Shown one piece after another: positions 51,734 to 61,390 of a stretch of DNA of 64,000 nt (position 1 is its first letter; each line of letters starts with the position of its first letter). This DNA comes from Nocardiopsis algeriensis. GTDB taxonomy: Bacteria > Actinomycetota > Actinomycetes > Streptosporangiales > Streptosporangiaceae. Under the pieces are notes generated by a model. The model had not been told where the DNA came from, did no database searches, and worked only from the letters and a program-made list of their open reading frames with translations. Position numbers and translations under genes: made by a program. The stretch spans positions 417,298-481,297 of the forward strand of contig NZ_JACHJO010000004.1 in assembly GCF_014203695.1 (NCBI RefSeq). Direction: 5' to 3'.

Positions 51734-53443
51734 TCAGTCGGCGGGGAGCGCTCGGTCGGGATCGGCGTTGACCAGGAGTTCCTCGGCATGGGCCCGGCCC
51801 AGCTCGGAGTCCTCCAGGCCGGCGAGCATCCGTGACAGCTCGCGCACCCGCCCCGCCCGGTCCAGCCGCACCACACCGCTCTCGGTGACCAGCCCGTCGG
51901 TGGACTTCTCCACCACCAGGTGCGCATCGGCGAACGCCGCCACCTGAGGCAGGTGGGTGACCACGATCACCTGGGAACGGCGGGCCAGCCGGGCCAGACG
52001 CCGGCCGATCTCCACCGCGGCCTTGCCTCCCACTCCGGCGTCGACCTCGTCGAACACGAACGTGGGCACCGGGTCGGCACCCGCGAACACCACCTCGATG
52101 GCCAGCATCACCCGGGAGAGCTCACCTCCGGAGGCGCCCTTGTGCAGGGGCAGCGGCCGGGCGCTGGGGTGGGGGGCCAGCAGGATCTCCACCTCGTCGC
52201 GGCCGTGCGGGCCGAACTCCTCCCCCGTGGTGATGCGCACGCTCACCCGGGCGTGCGGCATCGCCAGCGCCGTCAGCTCCTCGGTGACCGCCGCACCGAA
52301 GCGCTCGGCGGCCTCGGTGCGGATCCGGGTCAGCTCCTCCGCTCCCCGGGCCATCCGCCCGTACAGCTCCTCGGCCTCGGCGCGCAGCTCCTCGATGCGC
52401 TCGTCGTCACCCTCCAGGCCGGCCAGCCGCTTGGCGGCGTCCTCGGCCCAGGCCAGGACCTCGTCGACCGTGGCACCGTACTTGCGCGAGAGCGAGGTGA
52501 TCAGGGCACGGCGCTCCTGCACCTCGGCCAGGCGGGCCGGGTCGGCGTCCACCGACTCGGCGTAGGAGGCCAGTTCGGTGGCCGCGTCGGACAGGATGTA
52601 GGAAGCCTCGTCCAGGCGCTCGCCGATCGCGGCCAGCCCCTCGTCGTGCTCGCTCACCGACGCCACCGCCTGGCGGGCCGCCGACAGCAGCGCCGCCACG
52701 TCCACCTCCACGTCGGACGCGGGGTCCCCCGCCAGGGCCTCGTGGGCGGTCGTCGCCGCCACCCGCAGGCTGTCGGCGTGCGCCAGGCGGGACTCCTCCG
52801 CCAGCAGCTCGGCGTCCTCGCCCGGCCGGAGCTGGGCGGCGGTGATCTCCTCCACACCGAAGCGGAGCATGTCGGCCTCCTGGGCGCGTTCGCGCGCCCG
52901 GTCCACCAGCTCCCCCAGTTCGGCCGCAACCTCGCGGTGGCGGCGGTGGGCCGCGGCGTACTGCTTGAGCACCTTGGCCAGCTCGTCCCCCGCGAACCGG
53001 TCCAGCGCCGCGCGCTGGCGGTCGGTGCGCAGCAGCCGCTGCTGGTCGGACTGGCCGTGGACGGCCACCAGGTCGTCGGCCAGATAGGCGAGCAGACTCA
53101 CCGGGGCGGAGCGGCCGCCCAGGACCGCGCGGGAGCGGCCCTCGGCCGACACCGTGCGGCTGAGGACGAGCAGGCCGCCGTCGATGTCACCGCCGGCCTC
53201 GAGCACGCGCTCGGCCACACGGCCGCGTTCGGGAACGGCCAGATGCCCCTCGACGACGGCCTTGTCCGCGCCCGGACGGACGCGCTGAGGATCGGCCCGG
53301 CCGCCGAAGAGCAGCCCGAGCCCGGTGACGACCATGGTCTTGCCCGCGCCGGTCTCACCGGTGACGACGGTCAGCCCCGGAGAGAGCTCCAACACGGCGT
53401 CGTCGATGACCCCGAGTCCCTGGATACGGACTTCTTCGAGCAC
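51734..53443 (-). CDS. recN: DNA repair protein RecN
   Basis: A 569-residue SMC-like ATPase for double-strand break repair. Walker A GETGAGKT (residues 30-37), QSDQQRLL, a long coiled coil, GASGGELSRVMLAIE signature and Walker B FVFDEVDAGVGGKAA. GTG 53443 follows AGGAGAGG; the open frame upstream is a shadow. Downstream of nadK and tlyA, the usual actinobacterial order. Confidence 0.96.
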   Translation of the reverse strand: MLEEVRIQGLGVIDDAVLELSPGLTVVTGETGAGKTMVVTGLGLLFGGRADPQRVRPGADKAVVEGHLAVPERGRVAERVLEAGGDIDGGLLVLSRTVSAEGRSRAVLGGRSAPVSLLAYLADDLVAVHGQSDQQRLLRTDRQRAALDRFAGDELAKVLKQYAAAHRRHREVAAELGELVDRARERAQEADMLRFGVEEITAAQLRPGEDAELLAEESRLAHADSLRVAATTAHEALAGDPASDVEVDVAALLSAARQAVASVSEHDEGLAAIGERLDEASYILSDAATELASYAESVDADPARLAEVQERRALITSLSRKYGATVDEVLAWAEDAAKRLAGLEGDDERIEELRAEAEELYGRMARGAEELTRIRTEAAERFGAAVTEELTALAMPHARVSVRITTGEEFGPHGRDEVEILLAPHPSARPLPLHKGASGGELSRVMLAIEVVFAGADPVPTFVFDEVDAGVGGKAAVEIGRRLARLARRSQVIVVTHLPQVAAFADAHLVVEKSTDGLVTESGVVRLDRAGRVRELSRMLAGLEDSELGRAHAEELLVNADPDRALPAD

Positions 53444-53520
53444 GGATTCCTCTCCTGTAGTCGACCTCACTCGCTCTTGCCGCGTGCACGCGTGTACAGC
53501 GGGCCAGGACCCCGTCCCGG

Positions 53521-54453
53521 TCAGCGGACGTGTTCGTCCCGCCCCCGCCAGCCCGCGACCGGAAGCCCGAACTTGGCCACCAGCCGGTCGGTGAACCGCG
53601 TCCGGTGCAACCGTGCGAGCCGGACCGGCGTGTCGGCACGGGTGATCTCGATACGCGCCCCTGCGGGCACCTCGACCATACGACGTCCGTCGCACCAGAG
53701 CACTCCCGGTGCGGTGTCGGACACGACCTCCAGTGCCACCGTCGCCGACGGCTCCACCACGAGGGGGCGGTTGAACAGGGCGTGCGCACTCAGCGGCACC
53801 ACCAGGAGCGCCTCCACGCCCGGCCAGACCACCGGCCCCCCGGCGGAGAAGGCGTGCGCGGTGGAACCGGTCGGTGTCGCGCACACCACACCGTCACAGG
53901 CCCAGCGCGACAGCGGGCGGCCGTCGATCTCCAGGACCGCTTCGAGGATGCGACGCGTCTCGGTCTTCTCCAGGGCGGCGTCGTTGAGCGCCCACGAACG
54001 CACCGTCGGTACGGCGTCGGAGCGGCCGTTGGGATAGACCGCCACCTCGAGCGTCATGCGCTCCTCGACGTAGTAGTCGCGTTCGACGACGCTGCGCACG
54101 GTCTCGCTCAGGTCCTCGCGCTCGGCCTCGGCGAGGAAACCCACGTGCCCCAGGTTCACACCGAGCAGGGGTGCGCCCGCCGGGCGGGCCGTCTCCGCGG
54201 CGCGCAGCAGGGTGCCGTCCCCGCCGAGGACCATGACGAGTTCGACGCCCGCGGCCGCGTCGGCGGCCTCGACCGCCTCCACCGGCGAGAGCTCGCAGCC
54301 GACCCGGACCAGCTCGTCGAGCTCCCGCCGGAGCATGCGCACGGCCATCCCGGCACGCGTGAGGCTCTCGTGGACCAGTCGGGCACTGCGTACCGCCGCG
54401 GGCCGACCGGTGTGGGCCAGCAGGAGAACACTGCGTCCGCCGGTCCTGGTCAT
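53521..54453 (-). CDS. nadK: NAD kinase
   Basis: A 310-residue enzyme phosphorylating NAD to NADP. VLGGDGTLLRAAE (residues about 76-88), NLGHVGFLAEAE, and the TPTGSTAHAFSAGGPVV region are the conserved ligand-binding segments. The ATG is at 54453. Between tlyA and recN. Confidence 0.96.
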   Translation of the reverse strand: MTRTGGRSVLLLAHTGRPAAVRSARLVHESLTRAGMAVRMLRRELDELVRVGCELSPVEAVEAADAAAGVELVMVLGGDGTLLRAAETARPAGAPLLGVNLGHVGFLAEAEREDLSETVRSVVERDYYVEERMTLEVAVYPNGRSDAVPTVRSWALNDAALEKTETRRILEAVLEIDGRPLSRWACDGVVCATPTGSTAHAFSAGGPVVWPGVEALLVVPLSAHALFNRPLVVEPSATVALEVVSDTAPGVLWCDGRRMVEVPAGARIEITRADTPVRLARLHRTRFTDRLVAKFGLPVAGWRGRDEHVR

Positions 54454-54665
54454 CGCCGTCCCCCTACATTGACTCCCCCCGCAGGGGTTCCGAGTACCGG
54501 CCGGGGCGCGTGCCGCCCCGGCCGGGTCACGCTATCGGACTCGTGAGACACCACCGCCACGTACCCGGAGCCTGCTGCCCCAGCCCTCACCCAGGCCATG
54601 TCTTTCGGATCCTCTCCCCGCATCGGCGGAGCCGATCCCCCGGCGGAAGCATCCAAGAACAGGGG

Positions 54666-55472
54666 CTAGCGCGGTCCCTCCTCGATCACGCGCATCAGCC
54701 GGTCCGGGTCCAGGGCCGGCGCGCCCGTGCGCAGCCACAGGAAGTATTCGACGTTGCCCGAGGGCCCGGGCAGCGGACTGGCGGCGACGTCGACCGTGCC
54801 CAGGCCCAGATCGAGGGCATGGGCGGCGACGTCCGCGACGGCCTCGGCACGCAGCGCGGGCTCCCGGACCACACCCCCGGCGCCGACCCGTTCCCTGCCC
54901 ACCTCGAACTGGGGCTTGACCATGAGGGCGAAGTCGGCGCCGGGCGCGACCGAGTCGCGCAGGGGCCGGAGGAGGAGCTTGAGCGAGATGAACGACAGGT
55001 CACCCACGACCAGGTCGGGGCGGGGTTCACCGACCGCCTCGGGGGTGAGCTCCCGGACGTTGACCCGCTCCATCACCCGCACGCGGTCGTCACTGCGCAG
55101 CGACCAGGCGAGCTGGCCGTAGCCGACGTCGACGGCGATGACGTGCGCCGCGCCGCGGCGCAGCAGGACGTCGGTGAAACCGCCGGTGGAGGCACCCGCG
55201 TCCAGGGCCCGGCGGCCCGAGACGTCCAGGGAGAACGCGTCGAGCGCCCCGATGAGCTTGTGGGCGCCGCGGGAGACGTAGGGGGGTTCGTCGGAGGGGG
55301 CGCGTACCACGATGGGCTGGTCCTGGCCGACCTGGGTGGCGGCCTTGGTGGCCACCATCCCCGCGACCTTGACGAAACCGCCCTCGATGATCTCGGCCGC
55401 GTGGCCCCGGGAACGCGCGTGCCCTCGCCGGACCAGTTCCGCGTCGAGCCGAGTACGTTTTGCCATGGTCAC
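54666..55472 (-). CDS. tlyA: TlyA-family rRNA 2'-O-methyltransferase
   Basis: A 268-residue protein with an N-terminal S4 RNA-binding domain (residues 1-60; RLDAELVRRGHARSRGHA) and an FtsJ-type methyltransferase with SAM loop DAGASTGGFTDVLL and catalytic-type residues in GDLSFISLK and VKPQFEVG. Mycobacterial TlyA methylates cytidines in 16S and 23S rRNA and gives capreomycin sensitivity. GTG 55472 immediately follows the previous stop; ATG two codons later is an alternative. Confidence 0.94.
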   Translation of the reverse strand: MTMAKRTRLDAELVRRGHARSRGHAAEIIEGGFVKVAGMVATKAATQVGQDQPIVVRAPSDEPPYVSRGAHKLIGALDAFSLDVSGRRALDAGASTGGFTDVLLRRGAAHVIAVDVGYGQLAWSLRSDDRVRVMERVNVRELTPEAVGEPRPDLVVGDLSFISLKLLLRPLRDSVAPGADFALMVKPQFEVGRERVGAGGVVREPALRAEAVADVAAHALDLGLGTVDVAASPLPGPSGNVEYFLWLRTGAPALDPDRLMRVIEEGPR

Positions 55473-55688
55473 CTAGGATACCGGCGGCCGCTGCCGACCG
55501 TCCGTGTCGTGGTCCAGGGCTCCCAGCATTCCGGACAGCTCCTGGTGGAGGGCGTCGAAGACGGCGACGTGCTCAGGGGTGGGCCGCGACTCCAGCGACT
55601 CCAGGCGCTGCCTGGTGCTGTCGAGGATCTGGGCGGCCAACGCCTCGGCCTGCTCCTTGGGGTCCATCGCTCTCCCTGATGTGCTCAC
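55473..55688 (-). CDS. Small helical protein upstream of tlyA
   Basis: A 71-residue, largely helical and charged protein (KEQAEALAAQILDSTRQRLESLE, FDALHQELSGMLGALD). No known function; short proteins of this kind usually accompany tlyA in actinobacteria. The stop abuts the tlyA start, so they are coupled. ATG 55688, or the Met at codon 8. Confidence 0.72.
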   Translation of the reverse strand: MSTSGRAMDPKEQAEALAAQILDSTRQRLESLESRPTPEHVAVFDALHQELSGMLGALDHDTDGRQRPPVS

Positions 55689-55700
55689 CGGTCTCCGACT

Positions 55701-56357
55701 CTACTTCTTCGTGGAACCGCGGCTCTTGGTGGTGCCCTTGGTGGTGCGCTTGGCGGTGGTGCGCGCGCGGGTCGTCCTGGTGGTCGCCTTGGTCCCGGAC
55801 CGAGCCGCGCTCTTGGGCGCGGCGGGCGTGTCGCCGGCCTCCGGCGCGGGGGTCTCCTCCGGGGCGGAGGAGGCCTCGGCCGCCTCGTCCCCGGGCGGTT
55901 CGGCGACCGGCACGGGGGCGGGCTCGGCAGCAGCGGGTTCGGGAGCGGAGGCGGCGGAGGGGACAGTGGGAGCGGGCTCGGCGACAGGAGCGGGCGCCCG
56001 CTCGGCCAGGCGGGTGACCATGCGGCGCTCCAGCTCGGCGACCCGGCGCACGAGGCGCTCGTACTCGGGGCGCGGCACCACGTCCATCTGCTCGAGACGG
56101 CGCTCGACCTCGGCGCGCACCAGCTCGGCCAGGGCCGCGCGGTTGGCCTGGCTGGTCTCGATGAGTTCACCGGCCAGCGCCTGGATGCTCTGCCCCACAC
56201 GCGGCGGCAGGCCTTCGGCGTCCCCCTCCGCCCCGGGCGCCGGCACGGCGCCTCCGGCGCGCAGCAGGGTCTTGGCCGCGGCGACGGCCTGCTTGCGGGA
56301 GAGTTCGGTGAGGCCATTGGCGGCATCGAGGTAGGTGCGTACCGCATCGACGACCAT
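55701..56357 (-). CDS. Coiled-coil protein with a basic Lys/Thr-rich tail
   Basis: A 218-residue protein. Residues 1-35 and 55-120 are helical, the second part a coiled coil (VERRLEQMDVVPRPEYERLV, RRVAELERRM); 120-175 are Ala/Pro/Glu-rich and disordered; 180-218 are Lys/Arg/Thr repeats like a histone-H1 or AlgP tail. The layout resembles phasin-like or nucleoid-associated proteins. First gene of the tlyA-nadK-recN strand; ATG 56357. Confidence 0.72.
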   Translation of the reverse strand: MVVDAVRTYLDAANGLTELSRKQAVAAAKTLLRAGGAVPAPGAEGDAEGLPPRVGQSIQALAGELIETSQANRAALAELVRAEVERRLEQMDVVPRPEYERLVRRVAELERRMVTRLAERAPAPVAEPAPTVPSAASAPEPAAAEPAPVPVAEPPGDEAAEASSAPEETPAPEAGDTPAAPKSAARSGTKATTRTTRARTTAKRTTKGTTKSRGSTKK

Positions 56358-56551
56358 GTTTCACGTGCTCCTTGATGAGACCGCAGGAGAAGAGGGAACG
56401 GCAGGCGCGGGGGAGGACGCCGGGCAGCGGGGTTCACCGCCAACGCTACCGGGAGCGGAACACCCTTGACACGCGAACGGGCGAGGCCGCCCGCGCCCTC
56501 GGCCGGATGGGGACGCACACCCTCGAGTGCCGCATACGGCATGATGTGCCC

Positions 56552-56902
56552 ATGAGCAGCATCGACGCCTGCCTCGCCGGTATCGCGAAGGTCAACGAAC
56601 GCATCCTCGCCAAGCCGGAGGAGGACCGGCGCAAGCACATCCGGGAGCGCTCGGTGAGCGTGGTCGTGCCGGACCTGCCGGCCGTGTTCGACATGCGCCT
56701 CACCGTCGAGGGCCTGGTCGACATCGTACAAAGGCCCCGGGGCGGTCCCGAGGCGCGACCGCAGGTGCGCATCACCGTGGACAGCGGCGACCTCGTCGAC
56801 CTGGCCGAGGGACGCCTGGACCCGGGCCAGGCGCTCCTGCGGCGCCGGATCCGGTTGGACGCGAGCATGGGCGACATGCTGAGGCTGCGCAAGTTCCTCT
56901 GA
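56552..56902 (+). CDS. SCP-2 sterol-carrier-like domain protein
   Basis: A 116-residue single SCP2-like domain: strands SVSVVVPDLPAVFDMRL and QVRITVDSGDLVDLAEGRLDPGQALLRRRI, ending LDASMGDMLRLRKFL. These bind hydrophobic ligands; no ligand can be assigned. ATG 56552 by homology to the domain edge; the ribosome site is poor. Divergent from the coiled-coil gene. Confidence 0.82.
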   Translation: MSSIDACLAGIAKVNERILAKPEEDRRKHIRERSVSVVVPDLPAVFDMRLTVEGLVDIVQRPRGGPEARPQVRITVDSGDLVDLAEGRLDPGQALLRRRIRLDASMGDMLRLRKFL

Positions 56903-56947
56903 CCCGCGGCGCTTCGACCCGCCCCCGACCCGGGTACCTTTGCTGGA

Positions 56948-58219
56948 ATGCCACGCCGACCTCTTGAACTGGCTCCCTTCCGGGGCCTGCGCTACGCCGA
57001 CGTCGACCGGTTCGTCACCGGGGAGTTCGACATCGCACGGCTGCTGGCCCCGCCCTACGACATCCCCGGCGCCGAGGAGGCCCGGGCACTGCTGCGCTCC
57101 GACCCGCACAACGCCGCCCGCGTCACCCTGCCCTACGAGCTGAACCGGGAGGACCCGCCGAGTTCCTGCGGGGCGGTCCCCCGCCGCTACAGGGCGGCCG
57201 CCGCACTTCTGCACGACTGGATCGACCGCGGTGTCCTGGTCCGCGACGACCAGGAGGCGCTGTACGTGTACGAGCAGGTCACACCGCAGGGCCGGCGCCA
57301 GCGGGGGCTGCTGGGGGGCCTGCGCCTGCCCGAGGAGGGAAGCGAGTCGCCCGTGCGCCCCCACGAGGACGTGGCCGCCGCCCCGGTGCGGGACCGGTTC
57401 CTGCTCATGGCGGCGGCGCGGGCCGACCTCGAACCGATCTTCCTGCTCTACCGCGGCGGCGGAGGCGCGGCGTCGGCGGCGACGGAGTCCGCGTCGGGAC
57501 CGCCCCTGGTGTCGGCCCGCACCCGCGACGGCGCCGAGCACCGGCTGTGGGCCCTCACCGATCCGGCCGTCCTGGCACGGATCGCCGGCGACCTGGCCGA
57601 ACGCTCGGCGCTGATCGCGGACGGGCACCACCGCTACGCCGCCTACCGGCTCCTGCGCGAGGCCCACGGGGACCCGGGCCGGCGCCACGGGCTGGCCCTC
57701 CTCGTGGACAGCGACACACACCCGCCCGACCTCGGCGCCATCCACCGCGTACTGCCGGGTCTGGACACCGCCTCGGCCGCCTCCGCAGCCGAAGCGGTGG
57801 CGGCCGTGGACCGCGTGGACGGGATCTCCCCCGCCCTGCTGGAGCGGGCCGAGCAACCCGCTCTGCTGCTCGTCTCACCGGAGGGGACCGCGTACCTGGT
57901 GCACGGCTTCGGCGAGCAGGAGCTCGAACGCGCTATGCCCGGACGCTCCCCCGAGTGGCGCCGCCTGCCCACGGCCGCGCTGCACGAGATCCTGCTGCCG
58001 CTGTGGGGCGTGGCCGAGGAGCGGGTGCGGATGGTGCACGACGACCCCGCCGAGGCCGTGGCCGCGGCCCGGGAGGCAGAGGGCACCGCCGTCGTCGTAC
58101 CCGCCCTGGACGTGTCCCAGGTCTACGCGATCACCGACCGCGGTGAACTGACCCCCCGCAAGTCCACGTCGTTCGGTCCCAAACCCCGCACCGGCCTGGT
58201 GATGCGCGTCCTGGACTGA
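56948..58219 (+). CDS. DUF1015-family protein
   Basis: A 423-residue protein. ELAPFRGLRY and LLAPPYDIPG at the start, a central DGHHRYAAYRLLRE, and a KSTSFGPKPRTGLVMR end are typical of DUF1015. The DGHHR motif resembles ParB-type nucleotide-binding motifs; biochemical role unclear. A low-complexity Ala/Ser insert lies at about residues 173-190. Downstream of the SCP-2 gene, 45 bases apart. Confidence 0.88.
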   Translation: MPRRPLELAPFRGLRYADVDRFVTGEFDIARLLAPPYDIPGAEEARALLRSDPHNAARVTLPYELNREDPPSSCGAVPRRYRAAAALLHDWIDRGVLVRDDQEALYVYEQVTPQGRRQRGLLGGLRLPEEGSESPVRPHEDVAAAPVRDRFLLMAAARADLEPIFLLYRGGGGAASAATESASGPPLVSARTRDGAEHRLWALTDPAVLARIAGDLAERSALIADGHHRYAAYRLLREAHGDPGRRHGLALLVDSDTHPPDLGAIHRVLPGLDTASAASAAEAVAAVDRVDGISPALLERAEQPALLLVSPEGTAYLVHGFGEQELERAMPGRSPEWRRLPTAALHEILLPLWGVAEERVRMVHDDPAEAVAAAREAEGTAVVVPALDVSQVYAITDRGELTPRKSTSFGPKPRTGLVMRVLD

Positions 58220-58358
58220 GCTCCCCGCCCACGGCCCCGGGCGGGCTCCGCCGTGCGGTACCGCACACCGCCGACGGGGGTGCGCGGCCCCCGCGCCGCG
58301 ATCGGGGCCATAGCCTGTTGGACGTCCACCGCCGCCACACGAAAGCGGGTTCTCCGAC

Positions 58359-59369
58359 ATGCCGCTGCTGTCCGCCGACCGTCCCCTGAGCACGGTCTAC
58401 GACGCGATGCTCCTGGACCTGGACGGGGTCGTCTACATCGGCAGGCACGCCGTCCCCGCGGCCCCCGGCGCGATCGACAAGGCCCGTGCCTCGGGCGCGC
58501 GCGTCGCGTTCGTGACCAACAACTCGGGACGCACCCCGGCACGGATCGCCGAGCACCTCACCGAGCTGGGCGTCTCCGCGGCCCCCGAGGACGTGGTGAC
58601 CTCCGCCGAGGCCGCCGCCCGCCTGGTCGCGGAGCGCTTCCCGGAGGGCGGCGACGTCCTGGTCGTCGGGGACACCGGTCTGCGGCAGGCCGTCCGGAGG
58701 ATGGGGCTGCGGCCGGTGACGATCGCCACCGACGCGGTGGTGGCAGTGGTGCAGGGCTTCTCCCCGACCATGAACCGGGACCTGCTCGACCAAGGAGCCC
58801 TGGCCGTGGCACGCGGCGCGTTCTACGTGTCCAGCAACGGCGACGCGACCGCGCCGAGCCAGTGGGGAGCGGCCACACCCGCCAACGGTGCCTTCGTGCG
58901 GGTGATCGCGCACGCCTCCGGGGTGGAACCGGTGGTCGCGGGCAAGCCCATGCGACCGCTGCACGAGGAGGGCATCCGACGCACCGGCGCGCGCAACCCG
59001 CTCATCGTGGGAGACCGCCTGGACACCGACATCGAGGGCGCCGTCGTGCACGGCGCGGCCGGAATGCTGGTGCTGTCGGGGGTGGCCACCCCGCTCGACG
59101 CGCTCGCGGCCCCCGAACACCGGCGGCCGAACTACCTCGCCTGGGACGTGTCGGGAATGAACGACCCCCATCCCGCCCCGGAACTCCTGGACAACCGGGC
59201 CACCTGCGGCGGCTGGACGGTGACCGTCACCGGCGGCGCGCTGTCCCTGGAGGGGGACGGCGACCGCCTCGACGGACTGCGTGCGCTGTGCGCCGCGGTG
59301 TGGGCCCATCCTGCGCTGGACCCGACCGGCCCGGACACGGCCCGTGCGCTCACCCGCCTGGGGTGGTGA
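58359..59369 (+). CDS. HAD-superfamily phosphatase, subfamily IIA (NagD-like)
   Basis: A 336-residue hydrolase with LLDLDGVVYIG (catalytic Asp pair, residues about 17-27), FVTNNSGRTP, and VGDRLDTDIEGA; the Cap is C2-type by its length. It probably removes phosphate from small sugars or nucleotides; substrates are not predictable. The last 70 residues form a small C-terminal extension beyond the HAD core. ATG 58359. Confidence 0.9.
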   Translation: MPLLSADRPLSTVYDAMLLDLDGVVYIGRHAVPAAPGAIDKARASGARVAFVTNNSGRTPARIAEHLTELGVSAAPEDVVTSAEAAARLVAERFPEGGDVLVVGDTGLRQAVRRMGLRPVTIATDAVVAVVQGFSPTMNRDLLDQGALAVARGAFYVSSNGDATAPSQWGAATPANGAFVRVIAHASGVEPVVAGKPMRPLHEEGIRRTGARNPLIVGDRLDTDIEGAVVHGAAGMLVLSGVATPLDALAAPEHRRPNYLAWDVSGMNDPHPAPELLDNRATCGGWTVTVTGGALSLEGDGDRLDGLRALCAAVWAHPALDPTGPDTARALTRLGW

Positions 59370-59410
59370 CGGATCCACACGGTCCACTCCGGGCACCGAC
59401 TCCGCGGAAC

Positions 59411-60007
59411 TCATCCGCCGGCCTCCGGGGTGGCCGCGCGGGAGCGGCCGCCCGGGCCCGGGCGGAGCAGCTCGGCGGTACGGACCTCCACCTCGCACAC
59501 GCTGCGGATCCCGCTCCGCCCCTGCCAGGTGCGGCGGCGCAGGGCCCCCGACACCTGGACGACGTCACCCGCACACCAGTCCCCGATGCGGCCGTGCAGG
59601 ACGCGGTCGAAGCTGACGCAGGTGATCGAGTCGACCCGGCGGCCCCGGAAACCGCTGTCGGCGGACCTGGCCACGCAGATCCGCCAGGTGGCGATGCGGT
59701 CTCCGCTGGGCAGGTCCCGCAGGACGGGCTCGGAGGTGATCCGGCCCGCGACCACGACCTCGTTGCGGTGCCCCTCCTCGGAATGTCCCCCGCCCCCGGA
59801 ACGGGTTGCGGCCGGTGCACCGGGGCCGGGGACCGTTCCGTCGGGGACGGCCCGGGTCGGCCGGTCCTCGCGGGAAGCGCTCTCGGGAACGTCGGAGATA
59901 CGTTCGCGGGCGTGCCGCGCGAACACGGCCGCGGTGCCGGTGGCCGACGCCCTGGCACGCTCGGGGCACCGTGTGTCGGTCAAGGTGTGTGCGGACTCCT
60001 GCTGCAT
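59411..60007 (-). CDS. Single-stranded-DNA-binding-like protein with a long disordered N-terminus
   Basis: A 198-residue protein. Residues about 78-180 form an SSB-type OB fold (NEVVVAGRITSEPVLRDLPSG, then RRVDSITCVSFDRVLH and VVQVSGALRRRTWQG). Residues 1-75 are Ala/Arg/Ser/Pro-rich and look disordered, and the acidic DDDIPF-type tip of housekeeping SSB is missing; the C-terminus is basic. So it is a paralogue, perhaps for competence, transfer or repair. The ATG at 60007 follows AGGGAG. A start nearer the fold is possible. Confidence 0.78.
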   Translation of the reverse strand: MQQESAHTLTDTRCPERARASATGTAAVFARHARERISDVPESASREDRPTRAVPDGTVPGPGAPAATRSGGGGHSEEGHRNEVVVAGRITSEPVLRDLPSGDRIATWRICVARSADSGFRGRRVDSITCVSFDRVLHGRIGDWCAGDVVQVSGALRRRTWQGRSGIRSVCEVEVRTAELLRPGPGGRSRAATPEAGG

Positions 60008-60297
60008 GCGGTCTCCCTGGACAGACGGAGGAGTGGTCGGCACGACGACGCGGCACAGGTGCGCGGGGACTGCCGCGGGGACGGGGGCGTGTGCGCCTGC
60101 TTCAAGGATCCCCCGGCAGGGGGAAGGACAGAAGCCCTCGTCCAAGGCTGTGGAAAACCCGGTCCGGGCCGACCGGCCCGGGGCCGGCACGACCCGATGC
60201 CCCCGACCGCTGCCCGGATGAGACGCACGCCACCCGTGTGTCCTAGAGTCGGATCCGGGTCCGGGCCCTCCGGACCGCGGCCGACCGAGGAACAGGG

Positions 60298-61305
60298 GTG
60301 CCTGCCGTGCACGACGACGTGGACGTGAGCCGCCTGTCCGAGGGGATCACTCCCCTGGGCAACGAGATCTTCGCCATCGACACGATGCTCGCCGGATACC
60401 CCGGGGTCGTGTCCAGCTACCTCATCCGCAGTGAGCGCCCCTGCCTCGTCGAGGTCGGCACCGCCGGTTCGGCACAGGTGCTGCACGACGCCGTCACCCG
60501 GCTCGGACTCGCCCCCGCCGACCTGGCGACGATCGTCGTCACCCACATCCACCTCGACCACGCGGGCGGTACCGGAGACGTGGCCGCCCTGTTCCCGAAC
60601 GCCGAGATCGTGGTCCACGAACGCGGCGCACGGCACCTGGCCGATCCCAGCAGGCTCATGCGCAGCGCCGCGATGGTGTGGGGCGACCGCCTGGACACCC
60701 TGTTCGGGCAGATGCTGCCCACCGAGGCGCGGCGCATCCGCTCGGTGGCCGAGACCGGGGAGATCGACCTGGGCGGAGGCCGCAGGCTCGTCACCCACTA
60801 CGCCCCCGGCCACGCCAAGCACCACATGGGGCTGGTCGACACCCTCACCGGCGACCTGTACGTCGGCGACGCCCTCGGCGTCCGCAACCCGCTCACCGGC
60901 GACGTCCGCCCCGCCACGCCACCGCCGGACTTCGACATGGAGGCCTGCCTGCGCACACTGCGCCTGTTCGGGGACATCGGCGCCCAGAGGCTGATGTTCT
61001 CGCACTTCGGTGCGGTGGAAGCGGTACCGGAGACGATCGACCGGGCGGAGGCCGAACTCCGCCTGTGGGTGGAGACGGTGCAGGAGTCCCACGGCACCGC
61101 CGGCGACCTCGACCACGCCGTCGCGATGGTGCGGGACAAGGTCGTCGCACGTTACAGCCCGCTGCCTCCGGGAGCCTCACGCGAGTCCGCGGAGGTGCTG
61201 GAGACCCTGAGCGGGGTCGAGGCCAACGTGTCGGGGATCGTCCACTGGCTGGACAGGCTCGAGGAGGAGCGGGCCCGCCGCCGGGCGGAGGAGGGAGAGG
61301 CCTGA
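60298..61305 (+). CDS. MBL-fold metallo-hydrolase
   Basis: A 335-residue protein with a metallo-beta-lactamase fold: THIHLDHAGG (HxHxDH, residues about 82-91), a second His in APGHAKHHMG, Asp in YVGDALG, and His in FSHFG. A helical C-terminal extension (230-330) suggests a glyoxalase-II/thiolase-like or lipid-related hydrolase. GTG 60298 follows GAGGAACAGG. Divergent from the SSB-like gene. Confidence 0.88.
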   Translation: MPAVHDDVDVSRLSEGITPLGNEIFAIDTMLAGYPGVVSSYLIRSERPCLVEVGTAGSAQVLHDAVTRLGLAPADLATIVVTHIHLDHAGGTGDVAALFPNAEIVVHERGARHLADPSRLMRSAAMVWGDRLDTLFGQMLPTEARRIRSVAETGEIDLGGGRRLVTHYAPGHAKHHMGLVDTLTGDLYVGDALGVRNPLTGDVRPATPPPDFDMEACLRTLRLFGDIGAQRLMFSHFGAVEAVPETIDRAEAELRLWVETVQESHGTAGDLDHAVAMVRDKVVARYSPLPPGASRESAEVLETLSGVEANVSGIVHWLDRLEEERARRRAEEGEA

Positions 61306-61390
61306 GGAGCCGGAGGGCAGCCGGGCGGCCGGGCGCCTTCCGTGCGGAAAATCCCGTGCTTTCGGAGACATCCGGTGCCAACCTTGGCCA

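Noticed and set aside
54450..54656. 68-codon minus-strand frame between nadK and tlyA
   Set aside because: No ribosome site, no conserved pattern, overlaps the nadK start region.
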